A DNA stretch of 36,364 nt from Plantactinospora mayteni (GTDB taxonomy: Bacteria; Actinomycetota; Actinomycetes; Mycobacteriales; Micromonosporaceae), in NCBI RefSeq assembly GCF_016862935.1, contig NZ_BONX01000068.1, forward strand, positions 1 to 36,364, written 5' to 3'. Within the stretch, counting starts at the first letter, position 1, and each line of letters begins with the position of its first letter. Both the position numbers and the translations under genes were made by a program. The notes beneath the pieces are model-generated. The model was not told where the DNA came from. It did not search any database and saw nothing but the letters and a program-made list of their open reading frames with translations. Of the stretch, positions 8,284-15,208 are shown in pieces.

Positions 8284-8420
8284 GACCCTGACCTCGCGGC
8301 TGCTGAACCGTCGAGCACCACAACCGGAGATGCGGGACAACCCCGCCCAGCCCGCACGCGTACGTTCGCGTGCCGATGGCTCGCACCCACTCCTCGAAGC
8401 AGCCCGAAAGGTCTCTCCAC

Positions 8421-9956
8421 GTGCCGATATCAGCGGCGAACCGTCATGATCCACGCCTGGTCAGGGTCGACGACTCCTGGCTGCGCCTGCCCAACCCGTA
8501 CGACGTCCCGGTCGAGATCTGCGCCGGGCCGGACGTACCCGTCGAACCGGTGGCGGTCGACGAACTGCTCACCGTACTGGAAACCGCCGACACCCTGCGC
8601 ACGCTGGCCCGGGCCGTGCCGGGGCTCGACCCCGAGCCCCGGGTCGAGCGGGTCGTCTGCACCCCTGACTTCCACAAGGGTGCCGGCATCCCGATCGGCA
8701 CCGTGCTCCGCACGGTCGGCGCGCTGATCCCGCAGGCGGTCGGCAACGACGTCAACTGCGGGATGCGGGTCGAGGCGACCTCGCTCACCGTCGACCAACT
8801 CCGCCCACACCTCGACCGGCTGGAACGCCGGCTGCGGCACCTGTTCTTCGCCGGTGGCCGCCGGATCGGGCTGACCGCCCGGCAGCGCGAGGGGCTGCTC
8901 CGCGAGGGACTGCCCGGGCTGCTCGCCGACGGCGTACCGGCCGATCCGGTGGGCGCCTGGCGGCAGGTCGGGCCGGACGACCTCGCCGACCTCGACGGTC
9001 GGCTGCACGCCACCGGTTTCCCGGTCGACTCCGCCGAGGACTTCCGGGACTGGATCGCCAGCGGCGGCGGTACCAGCTACGACAGCATCATCGGCAGTGT
9101 CGGCGGCGGCAACCACTTCGCCGAGTTGCAGTACGTCGCCGAGGTGCGCGACGGTGCCACCGCGTACGCCTGGGGGCTCGCCCCCGGCCAGGTGGTGCTG
9201 ATGGTGCACAGCGGCTCGCTGTCGCTGGGCCACCAGGCCAACGCCACCGGCCGGGACCTGGCCCGGGCCGGCTGGCCGCGTGCGGTGCCGCTGCCCCGGA
9301 ACCGGATCCTGCCGATCCCGCTGGACGAGCGCACCGCACCGGCCCGGCGGCGCTACCTGACCGCCTTCGGCAACGCGGCGAACTTCGCGCTCGGCAACCG
9401 GTTCTTCCTGGCCCTGATGCTCCGGGCCGGGCTGGCCGAGGTCGCCGGTGAGCTGCGGTCCCGGCTGGTCTACGACGCACCGCACAACCTGCTGTGGCCG
9501 GAGCCGGACGGCACGGTGCTGCACCGCAAGGGTGCCACCCCGGCCGCCGGACCGGGCGGCGACGGCCAGCGCCCGACCGACCTGTACGGCGAGCCGGTGA
9601 TCGTGCCGGGCTCGATGGGTGCGCCGAGCTATCTGCTCCGGGGGCTGGGCAGTTCCCGGGCGCTGGCCAGTGCCTGCCACGGTGCCGGTCGGAGCATCCC
9701 CCGGGGCGCGGCGTCCCGGGGCGGAGACGCCGAACTGGACGCCTTCCTGCGGGAGTTCCGGGTGGTCACCCCGGTCGACCACCGCGATCCGGCGGTCGCC
9801 GCGCGGCGGGACATCGTGGACGCCTGGCGCCGGGACCTCAAGCAGGAGGCGCCGTGGGCGTACAAGGAGGTGGGTCCGGTGGTGCGGAGCCTGGGCCGGG
9901 CCGGGGTGGCCGAGCCGGTGGTGGAACTGCGACCGCTGCTGACCGTCAAGGGCTGA
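8421..9956 (+). CDS. rtcB: RtcB-family RNA ligase
   Basis: RtcB joins RNA ends carrying 2',3'-cyclic or 3'-phosphate to 5'-OH ends with GTP and Mn, in RNA repair or tRNA healing. The 511-residue product keeps the key residues: PDFHKGAGIPIG; the metal/active site GNDVNCGM with Asp110 and Cys113; Asn231-His232 in GGGNHF; His263 in HSGSLSLGH; and the guanylylated His420 in CHGAGR after PGSMG. It is longer than classical RtcB (about 400-480) and its motifs are diverged (PDFHKG for DxHKG, SLSLGH for SRGLGH), so it belongs to an actinobacterial side branch; no archease gene is nearby. I chose GTG 8421, preceded by GAAAGG; other possible starts are GTG 8370 and ATG 8376. A strong hairpin follows the stop. 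Confidence 0.88.
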   Translation: MPISAANRHDPRLVRVDDSWLRLPNPYDVPVEICAGPDVPVEPVAVDELLTVLETADTLRTLARAVPGLDPEPRVERVVCTPDFHKGAGIPIGTVLRTVGALIPQAVGNDVNCGMRVEATSLTVDQLRPHLDRLERRLRHLFFAGGRRIGLTARQREGLLREGLPGLLADGVPADPVGAWRQVGPDDLADLDGRLHATGFPVDSAEDFRDWIASGGGTSYDSIIGSVGGGNHFAELQYVAEVRDGATAYAWGLAPGQVVLMVHSGSLSLGHQANATGRDLARAGWPRAVPLPRNRILPIPLDERTAPARRRYLTAFGNAANFALGNRFFLALMLRAGLAEVAGELRSRLVYDAPHNLLWPEPDGTVLHRKGATPAAGPGGDGQRPTDLYGEPVIVPGSMGAPSYLLRGLGSSRALASACHGAGRSIPRGAASRGGDAELDAFLREFRVVTPVDHRDPAVAARRDIVDAWRRDLKQEAPWAYKEVGPVVRSLGRAGVAEPVVELRPLLTVKG

Positions 9957-10020
9957 CCCGGCCGACCGCACACCCGCCGCCAACCGCACACCGCCGCCGA
10001 CCGTGACCTGGCCGTACCGC

Positions 10021-10080
10021 CCGCGCCGACACCTCGGTGTCGGCGCGGGCCTCCCCGGCGACCACCGACCGGTCGCCGGG
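10021..10080 (+). terminator. Double hairpin terminator after rtcB
   Basis: Two perfect hairpins in a row follow rtcB: CCGCGCCGACAC / CTCG / GTGTCGGCGCGG (10021-10048, 12 pairs) and CCCGGCGACC / 7-base loop / GGTCGCCGGG (10054-10080, 10 pairs). No T-run follows, which is usual for high-GC terminators. They separate rtcB from the trpS control region. Confidence 0.75.
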
Positions 10081-10102
10081 AGTCGCCAGGCATTTCTGCG
10101 GC

Positions 10103-10150
10103 GGTAGCAGGGCAGGCGGACCTCCCGAGCGGCCCACCCGCCCTGCTACC
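10103..10150. promoter_or_regulatory. Long inverted repeat at the trpS promoter
   Basis: GGTAGCAGGG (10103-10112) and CCCTGCTACC (10141-10150) are a perfect 10-base inverted repeat; pairing can be extended inward to 17 positions with two mismatches. The right arm overlaps a possible -10 box TACCGT (10147-10152) placed about 7 bases before the start of the leader transcript. It may be an operator or a further terminator of rtcB. No good -35 box is seen, so the promoter call is tentative. Confidence 0.4.
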
Positions 10151-10164
10151 GTGGGGGTGTGCGG

Positions 10165-10194
10165 ATGACCTCGAACGGTTGGTGGCTGCCCTGA
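10165..10194 (+). CDS. trp leader peptide MTSNGWWLP
   Basis: A nine-codon open frame, ATG to TGA, with two adjacent Trp codons (10180-10185). Trp is the rarest codon, and a Trp-Trp pair in a tiny frame directly before a tryptophanyl-tRNA synthetase and an attenuator is the hallmark of a leader peptide whose translation measures charged tRNA-Trp. The second Trp codon overlaps the first arm of the leader RNA; the stop codon lies in the loop of the 1:2 hairpin. The predicted transcript starts only about six bases before the ATG. Confidence 0.88.
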   Translation: MTSNGWWLP

Positions 10195-10257
10195 CGGGCG
10201 GCCAGCGCATCCACGCACCCGAAACAGCCAACGGCCGCCCCTCCGGGCGGCCGTTTC
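10184..10257 (+). promoter_or_regulatory. trp-type transcription attenuator of trpS
   Basis: Four RNA segments can be read. Segment 1, GGCTGCCC (10184-10191), pairs with segment 2, GGGCGGCC (10196-10203), with one G-U pair. Segment 2 can instead pair perfectly with segment 3, GGCCGCCC (10233-10240). Segment 3 can also pair with segment 4, GGGCGGCC (10245-10252), giving the terminator stem ACGGCCGCCC / CTCC / GGGCGGCCGT followed by TT. Segments 2 and 4 are identical, so the 2:3 and 3:4 stems exclude each other. A ribosome stalled at the Trp codons covers segment 1, frees 2 to hold 3, and lets transcription reach trpS; when Trp-tRNA is plentiful the ribosome reaches the stop and the terminator forms. 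Confidence 0.88.
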
Positions 10258-10307
10258 GCATGCGCTCACCCGGAGGCGGCCACCGTCACCGGTAAGGAGC
10301 ACTCGTC

Positions 10308-11342
10308 ATGGCCCCGAACGCAGCACTTCCGGCACCCACCGCGCTCGCCCCGAAGACCCCGGCGGTACGCCGGATCACCGGCCTCAAACCAACCGGTCAC
10401 CTGCACCTGGGCAACCTGGTCGGTGCGATCCGGCCGATCGTCGCCGGCCAGTACCGGGCGGAGACGATCGTCTTCCTCGCCGATCTGCACGCGCTCACCG
10501 TGACCCACCAGCCGGCGCAGATCCGGGCGCTCACCCTGGAGCAGGCCACCGTACTGCTCGCGGCCGGCCTCGACCCGGACCGGGCGCTGCTCTACGTGCA
10601 GTCCCAGGTGCCGCAGCACACCGAGCTGCATTACCTGCTGGAGTGCGCCACCGGCTACGGCGAGGCGCACCGGATGATCCAGTTCCGGGAGAAGTCGGCA
10701 CGGGACCGACAGGTCCGGCTGAGCCTGCTCAGCTATCCGGTGCTGATGGCCGCCGACATCCTGCTGCACGACGTGCACGAGGTGCCGGTCGGCGACGACC
10801 AGAGCCAGCATCTCGAACTCACCCGGACCGTGGCGACCCGGTTCAACGCCCGGTACGGCGACACCTTCACCGTGCCCCGGGCGGTCCATCCGGCGGTGTC
10901 GGCCCGGGTGATGGACCTGGCCGATCCGACCGCGAAGATGGGCAAGACCAACGCCAGCGGGGCGGGGACGATCTTCCTGCTCGATCCGCCCGAGGTGATC
11001 CGCCGCAAGGTGCTGCGCGCGGTGACCGACCCGGGCCGGACCGTCGGGTACGACCCGGGGCACCGTCCCGGCGTGGCGAACCTGCTGGAGATCCTGGCGT
11101 CCTGCCTGGGCGGCTCACCAGTGGCCCTGGCCGCCGACTACGGCTCGTACGCCCAGCTCAAGAACGCGGTCGCCGAGGCGCTCGAGGCGATGCTCCGGCC
11201 GATCCGGCTCCGCCACACGGAACTGTCCCGCGACCCGGGCTACGTCCGGCAGGTACTCACCGACGCCGCCGAACGGGCCCAGGAGAACGCCACCAACACG
11301 ATCCACCGCGCAAAAGACGCCCTCGGCCTACTCAGCCATTGA
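10308..11342 (+). CDS. trpS: Tryptophanyl-tRNA synthetase (attenuator-controlled type)
   Basis: Charges tRNA-Trp with tryptophan. The 344-residue protein has the class I motifs ITGLKPTGHLHLGNLVGA (23-40), ADLHALT (58-64), PVLMAADILLH (144-154, Asp150 for the indole), GDDQ (162-165) and a KMSKS-type loop reading KMGKT (210-214). Two deviations stand out: Lys27 where most bacterial TrpRS have Gln (xGxQPSG), and Gly-Lys-Thr in the loop. As recalled, in Streptomyces an auxiliary TrpRS that resists the antibiotic indolmycin carries a Lys at this first-motif position and is induced by ribosome-mediated attenuation; this gene has the same combination, so a similar role is likely but inferred. ATG 10308 has AAGGAG. 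Whether a second trpS exists elsewhere cannot be seen. Confidence 0.95.
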   Translation: MAPNAALPAPTALAPKTPAVRRITGLKPTGHLHLGNLVGAIRPIVAGQYRAETIVFLADLHALTVTHQPAQIRALTLEQATVLLAAGLDPDRALLYVQSQVPQHTELHYLLECATGYGEAHRMIQFREKSARDRQVRLSLLSYPVLMAADILLHDVHEVPVGDDQSQHLELTRTVATRFNARYGDTFTVPRAVHPAVSARVMDLADPTAKMGKTNASGAGTIFLLDPPEVIRRKVLRAVTDPGRTVGYDPGHRPGVANLLEILASCLGGSPVALAADYGSYAQLKNAVAEALEAMLRPIRLRHTELSRDPGYVRQVLTDAAERAQENATNTIHRAKDALGLLSH

Positions 11343-11360
11343 AGAGCACCGCCTCGGGGA

Positions 11361-11432
11361 GGGGGCTACTTCGGGGAAGGAGTGGCCTCCGGCCGCCCGG
11401 GAAGCGACTCTTTCCCTGAAGTAGCGGCCCCC
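11361..11432. terminator. Long bidirectional hairpin between trpS and GNAT gene
   Basis: The left arm 11361-11383 (GGGGGCTACTTCGGGGAAGG and three more bases) pairs with 11407-11432 over its whole length, with a three-base bulge and two G-U pairs, around a 23-base inner part that itself holds GGCC-TCC-GGCC. It lies between the convergent ends of trpS and the acetyltransferase and could end both transcripts. The unusual length resembles dispersed palindromic elements of actinomycetes, but no second copy is in this window. Confidence 0.65.
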
Positions 11433-11447
11433 TGCCCGCGACGGAGG

Positions 11448-11915
11448 TCAGGCGAGGACGGGGAGGCGCTTCTCGAAGCAGACGCTGTAGGGGTTGTCGG
11501 TGTATTCGCCGTAGACGGGGATCTCGGCGTAGCCGGAGGAGAGATAGAGCTGGATCGCGCCGGGGAGGTAGCTGCCGGTCTCCAGCCGTAGCACGGTGTG
11601 CCCGGCCCGCAGGGCGAGTTCCTCCAGCGCGCTGAGTAGCTGCCGGGCGTAGCCCTGGCCCCGGTGGGCGGGCCGCACGTACATCCGCTTGACCTCGGCG
11701 GTGTCCCGGTCCAGCGCCTGGATCGCCCCGCAGGCGATCGCCCGGCCGGCGATCCCGCCCACCAGGTAGCGGGCGTCGTCGTGCGGCATGAACACCTGCC
11801 CGTCCAGACCGCCGTCCGCCTCCCGAAGCTCACGCTGCTGCGCCACCACCAGGGCGGCCAGCTCGGGATCCGACGACGCACGCGACTCGATCAGCACACC
11901 ATCGACGCTAACCAC
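11448..11915 (-). CDS. GNAT family N-acetyltransferase
   Basis: Acyl-CoA-dependent N-acetyltransferase fold; the substrate is unknown. The 155-residue product has the acetyl-CoA-binding motif A in VKRMYVRPAHRGQGYARQLL (RGQGYA loop), followed by LEELALRAGHTVLRLETGS and the C-terminal IQLYLSSGYAEIPVYGEYTDNPYSVCFEK typical of a GNAT subgroup in which the end of the protein packs against the substrate site (YxxNPYSxCFEK). The start is uncertain: GTG 11915 is used here; GTG 11897 is an alternative and neither has a strong ribosome site. It converges on trpS and lies just downstream of obgE on the same strand (gap about 50 bases), so it may be read through from obgE. Confidence 0.88.
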   Translation of the reverse strand: MVSVDGVLIESRASSDPELAALVVAQQRELREADGGLDGQVFMPHDDARYLVGGIAGRAIACGAIQALDRDTAEVKRMYVRPAHRGQGYARQLLSALEELALRAGHTVLRLETGSYLPGAIQLYLSSGYAEIPVYGEYTDNPYSVCFEKRLPVLA

Positions 11916-11968
11916 CGGGCATTTCAACAAGGTTTCGGCCAAGTGGCCCCGATACGGAGCGTAGAGAA

Positions 11969-13453
11969 CTAATCCGCGCCCTCCGCCGCACCGTCGTCCA
12001 GTCGGTCCACGGTGCCGTCCGGCGCCGGCTCCCCGGCCGCCTCCTCCGACGGTCGCTGCCGGCGGGCCTTGCGGGCGGCGAGCCGCTCGGCCGCGCTCGG
12101 TCGGGTGATCTTCTCGGCGAGCCGGCTGTCGGTGCCCCGCGCGCTCGGCACGTACTCGGCGCCGGCGTACAGCGTCGGCTGCCAGTCGAACTCGCGCTCG
12201 CCGATCCGGACCAGGCTGCCCGGTTCGGCACCGGCCCTGCCGAGCTGCTCCTCGACGCCCAGCCGGGCAAGCCGGTCCGCCAGGTAGCCGACCGCCTCCT
12301 CGTTGTCGAAGTTGGTCTGCTTGACCCAGCGCTCCGGCCGCTGCCCCCGCACCACGTACGCGCCGTCCGGCGCCGCCTCGATGGTGAAGCCGGCGTCGTC
12401 GACCGCGATTGGCCGGATCACGATCCGGGTCGGCTCCAGGTCGGGCGCCACCGCCCGGGACTGCTCGACCAACTCCGCCACCGCGAAGGTCAACTCGCGC
12501 AGCCCTTCCCGGGTCACCGCCGAGACCTCGAAGACCCGCAGGCCACGGGCCTCGATGTCGGGCCGGACGATCTCGGCGAGATCCCGCCCGTCCGGTACGT
12601 CGATCTTGTTGAGCACCACCAGCCGGGGTCGATCGGCCAACCCGCCGTACTCGGAGAGTTCGGCCTCGATGGCGTCGATGTCGGCCACCGGGTCCCGCCC
12701 CGGCTCCAGGGTGGCCGCGTCCACCACGTGCACCAGCACCGCGCACCGCTCGATGTGCCGCAGGAACTCCAGCCCGAGCCCCTTGCCGGTGGCCGCCCCA
12801 GGGATCAGGCCCGGCACGTCGGCGACGGTGAAGGTGTGCTCGTCGACCCGGACCACGCCGAGGTTCGGCACCAGCGTGGTGAACGGGTAGTCCGCGATCT
12901 TCGGTTTGGCCGCCGAGAGCACCGAGATCAGCGAGGACTTGCCGGCCGACGGGAAGCCGACCAGGCCGACGTCGGCCACGCTCTTGAGTTCGAGTACGAC
13001 GTCGAGCCGGTCCCCCGGCTCGCCCAACTCCGCGAAGCCGGGCGCCTTACGCCGGGCGTTGGCCAGCGAGGCGTTGCCCCGGCCGCCCCGGCCACCCCGG
13101 GCCACCTCGAACGTGGTGCCCGCGCCGACCAGGTCGGCCAGCACCGTACCGTCCACGTCGTGCACGACCGTCCCGTCCGGGACCTTGAGTACCAGGTCGC
13201 GCCCGTTCGCACCGTCCCGGTTGGAGCCGGCGCCGCCCTTGCCGTTCTCGGCCTTGACGTGTGGCCGGAAGTGGAAGTCGAGCAGGGTGTGCACCTGGGA
13301 GTCGACCACCAGGGACACGCTGCCGCCGTGTCCACCGTTGCCGCCGTCCGGCCCGCCGAACGGCTTGAACTTCTCCCGATGGATCGAGACGCAGCCGTGC
13401 CCGCCGTCACCGGCCTGTAGGTGCAGTACGACCCGGTCAACGAAGGTGGTCAC
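11969..13453 (-). CDS. obgE: Obg GTPase, ribosome assembly
   Basis: Essential GTPase that acts in late 50S assembly and stress control. The 494-residue product starts [20 protein letters not shown], the Gly-rich Obg fold with repeated GGxGG motifs (to about 158). The G domain follows: G1 GFPSAGKSS at about 165-173, switch TTLVPNLG, G3 DVPGL, G4 NKID and G5 SAV. After it comes the OCT domain ([37 protein letters not shown]), as in Gram-positive and actinobacterial Obg, and a charged tail of about 80 residues. GTG 13453 is preceded by AAAGGA; the upstream in-frame start at 13501 is not supported. It follows rplU-rpmA, the usual order, but a strong terminator lies between, so it probably has its own promoter. 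Confidence 0.96.
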   Translation of the reverse strand: MTTFVDRVVLHLQAGDGGHGCVSIHREKFKPFGGPDGGNGGHGGSVSLVVDSQVHTLLDFHFRPHVKAENGKGGAGSNRDGANGRDLVLKVPDGTVVHDVDGTVLADLVGAGTTFEVARGGRGGRGNASLANARRKAPGFAELGEPGDRLDVVLELKSVADVGLVGFPSAGKSSLISVLSAAKPKIADYPFTTLVPNLGVVRVDEHTFTVADVPGLIPGAATGKGLGLEFLRHIERCAVLVHVVDAATLEPGRDPVADIDAIEAELSEYGGLADRPRLVVLNKIDVPDGRDLAEIVRPDIEARGLRVFEVSAVTREGLRELTFAVAELVEQSRAVAPDLEPTRIVIRPIAVDDAGFTIEAAPDGAYVVRGQRPERWVKQTNFDNEEAVGYLADRLARLGVEEQLGRAGAEPGSLVRIGEREFDWQPTLYAGAEYVPSARGTDSRLAEKITRPSAAERLAARKARRQRPSEEAAGEPAPDGTVDRLDDGAAEGAD

Positions 13454-13552
13454 GCTGCCAATCCTTTCATCGACGCCGCCCAGCGGCGCCGGGTACGGCA
13501 CGGGTCGGTCCGCCCGGCCGGGTCGGCCGGGGCACGGTCGACCAGTGCCCGA

Positions 13553-13600
13553 GAAACGGCGGAGCGGGCCCGGACACCAGGTCCGCGGCCCGCTCCGCCG
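13553..13600 (-). terminator. Intrinsic terminator of the rplU-rpmA operon
   Basis: CGGCGGAGCGGGCC (13557-13570) and GGCCCGCTCCGCCG (13587-13600) form a perfect 14-pair stem whose loop contains a further CGGAC/GTCCG pair. Read on the minus strand, the stem is followed by GTTTCTC, a short T-rich tail. It ends rpmA transcription before obgE. Confidence 0.8.
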
Positions 13601-13611
13601 GAAAGCTGACG

Positions 13612-13869
13612 TTACCGCTCGGACGGCACGATGCTGACGACCTTGCGGCCGCGCTTGGTGCCGAACTGGACCGCACCCGCGGCCAGCGCGAACAGCGTGT
13701 CGTCGCCACCGCGACCGACCAGGTCACCGGGGTGGAACTTGGTGCCCCGCTGCCGGATCAGGATCTCGCCGGCGCTGACCACCTGCCCACCGAACCGCTT
13801 GACGCCGAGTCGCTGTGCCGCGGAGTCGCGACCGTTCCGCGAGCTGGACGCACCCTTTTTGTGAGCCAT
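13612..13869 (-). CDS. rpmA: 50S ribosomal protein L27
   Basis: L27 reaches the peptidyl transferase centre of the large subunit. The 85-residue sequence [19 protein letters not shown] is the standard L27 start, followed by [28 protein letters not shown] and [15 protein letters not shown]. It has the short MAHKKG start, so no N-terminal peptide needs removal, unlike the Firmicute form. It lies 29 bases after rplU on the same strand and ends in a strong terminator. Confidence 0.98.
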   Translation of the reverse strand: MAHKKGASSSRNGRDSAAQRLGVKRFGGQVVSAGEILIRQRGTKFHPGDLVGRGGDDTLFALAAGAVQFGTKRGRKVVSIVPSER

Positions 13870-13898
13870 CTGAGGACGACCTGTCTTTCCGCTGGGGC

Positions 13899-14213
13899 TT
13901 ACTTACCGTTGGAGATGCCGGTGACCTTGACCTGGGTCAGCGGCTGGCGGTGACCCTGGCGCTTGTGATAGCCGGTCTTGTTCTTGAACTTGTGGATCCG
14001 GATCTTCGGACCCTTGGTGTGCGCGGCGATCTCGCCGGACACCGCGACCTTGGCCAACTGCGCCGCGTCGGTCACCAGGTTGTCCCCGTCGACGAGGAGG
14101 ACGGCGGCGAGCTTGACCGCGTCGCCAGGCTGGCCAACCAGCTTCTCGACCTCGATCACGTCGCCCTCAGCGACCTTGTACTGCTTGCCGCCGGTCTTGA
14201 CGATCGCGTACAT
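13899..14213 (-). CDS. rplU: 50S ribosomal protein L21
   Basis: Large-subunit protein that binds 23S rRNA. The product from ATG 14213 has 104 residues: [25 protein letters not shown] is the family start, and the end [20 protein letters not shown] carries the L21 signature. An in-frame start 18 codons upstream is open but its residues are not L21-like, so 14213 is used. First gene of the rplU-rpmA operon; a TAGCCT -10 box lies about 112 bases upstream, leaving a leader of roughly 100 bases. Confidence 0.98.
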   Translation of the reverse strand: MYAIVKTGGKQYKVAEGDVIEVEKLVGQPGDAVKLAAVLLVDGDNLVTDAAQLAKVAVSGEIAAHTKGPKIRIHKFKNKTGYHKRQGHRQPLTQVKVTGISNGK

Positions 14214-14324
14214 CGGACGCGGACTCCCTGTCGTTGAGGCTGCGGGTGGTTGTTCGCGACGGCCCACTCGACCGCACGGGGTGCGGGGCGGGCACGCGAG
14301 AACGTGGCACGTAATCAGCGCCGC

Positions 14325-14330
14325 AGGCTA
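14325..14330 (-). promoter_or_regulatory. -10 box of the rplU operon
   Basis: TAGCCT on the minus strand in the sequence GTACGCTAGCCTGCGG, a common actinobacterial -10 hexamer. No convincing -35 box is found 16-19 bases upstream. The resulting leader (about 14214-14318) is long enough for an autoregulatory ribosomal-protein site, but I cannot recognise a known leader structure in it. Confidence 0.4.
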
Positions 14331-14440
14331 GCGTACGCCATGCCGGGGCGCTCACCCAAACCGGGCCCGTACCGGTGGCCGATCGACGAGCCGGTGACCA
14401 GGTCCGCCGCGCTCCTCGCACCCGGACCAGGCCGGCCGGG

Positions 14441-14971
14441 TCAGCTCGGGCAGAGCGCGTCCAGCCGCTGCTGCAACTGCTGGAGCTTGTTCTCGTCGAC
14501 CGACTCGACGGTGGCCTTCATCGCGCCGACCTCGGTCGCGATCTCGGCCAGTACCCCCTTGAGCCGTTCGTCGGTGGCCCGGGCGGACTGCTCCCGCATC
14601 GCGTTTCCCCAGGTCTGCAACGCCGCCTCCGCCTTGCGCTGTGCCGCCTGCGCCCCGGCGGTGTCACCCGTACCCGCCGCCTGGAGGGACTTGCCCAGCT
14701 CGGAGACGAAGGTCTGCACGGACGAGGAGGCGGCCTTGGTGGCGTCCGCGCAGACCTCCTTGCCGTTGCCGCCGGCCGGGCTGGTGTCCACCACCGGCGC
14801 CCCGGCCGGACCGCCCGGACTGGCACCCGGCGTCCCGGCGCCCGAGGACGGTACGCCGGCCGACGGGCCGCCGGACGGGCCGGGTGCGGCGGCGCCGTCC
14901 CGCTCACCCGAGCAGCCGGCCGCCGCGAACAGCGCGGCGGCGATAGCGGCGGTCACCAGCAGGCGTCGCAT
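14441..14971 (-). CDS. Putative lipoprotein of unknown function
   Basis: A 176-residue protein with a lipoprotein signal peptide (MRRLLVTAAIAAALFAAAGC; the lipobox AAGC makes the Cys the lipidated first residue of the mature form). A Gly/Pro/Ser/Ala-rich linker (about 21-75) leads to a helical domain: CADATKAASSSVQTFVSELGKSL, then heptad-like helices ending in VDENKLQQLQQRLDALCPS. Two Cys, near the start and at the end of this domain, could form a disulphide that closes the helical hairpin. I recognise no family function. The GGAGAAG-type ribosome site is strong. It has its own promoter and a structured leader of about 170 bases, and is transcribed towards rplU. Confidence 0.8.
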   Translation of the reverse strand: MRRLLVTAAIAAALFAAAGCSGERDGAAAPGPSGGPSAGVPSSGAGTPGASPGGPAGAPVVDTSPAGGNGKEVCADATKAASSSVQTFVSELGKSLQAAGTGDTAGAQAAQRKAEAALQTWGNAMREQSARATDERLKGVLAEIATEVGAMKATVESVDENKLQQLQQRLDALCPS

Positions 14972-15158
14972 GGTCTTCTCCTCCGGGGGTGCGGCTGGTC
15001 CCCCGCGAGGCGGTGCCGACGGTGGCCGGCGACCGGTCGAGGATCGCGAGGGAGTGAACCTTCTTCACCCTCCGCCTGCGGTCCGGCGGATCGCAAGGTC
15101 GGACGCGGCAGGTGAGCGCCGCGCGGTTCAGGTCGAAGAAGGTTCGGTGACCAGCCTA
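14972..15158 (-). promoter_or_regulatory. Promoter and structured leader of the lipoprotein gene
   Basis: A -10 box TAGGCT lies at 15158-15153 on the minus strand; TTGTTC upstream is a weak -35 at 19 bases. Transcription would begin near 15145, exactly at the arm GAACCTTCTTC (15145-15135), which is perfectly complementary to GAAGAAGGTTC (15066-15056) 68 bases later. The second arm can also fold on itself (GTGAA/TTCAC). The leader can thus take two alternative folds before the gene starts at 14971. No peptide leader is evident. Confidence 0.45.
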
Positions 15159-15208
15159 GCCACCGCCAGCGTCAACGGAACAAGCCCGTCTCCTCCGACG
15201 GCGCCGGA

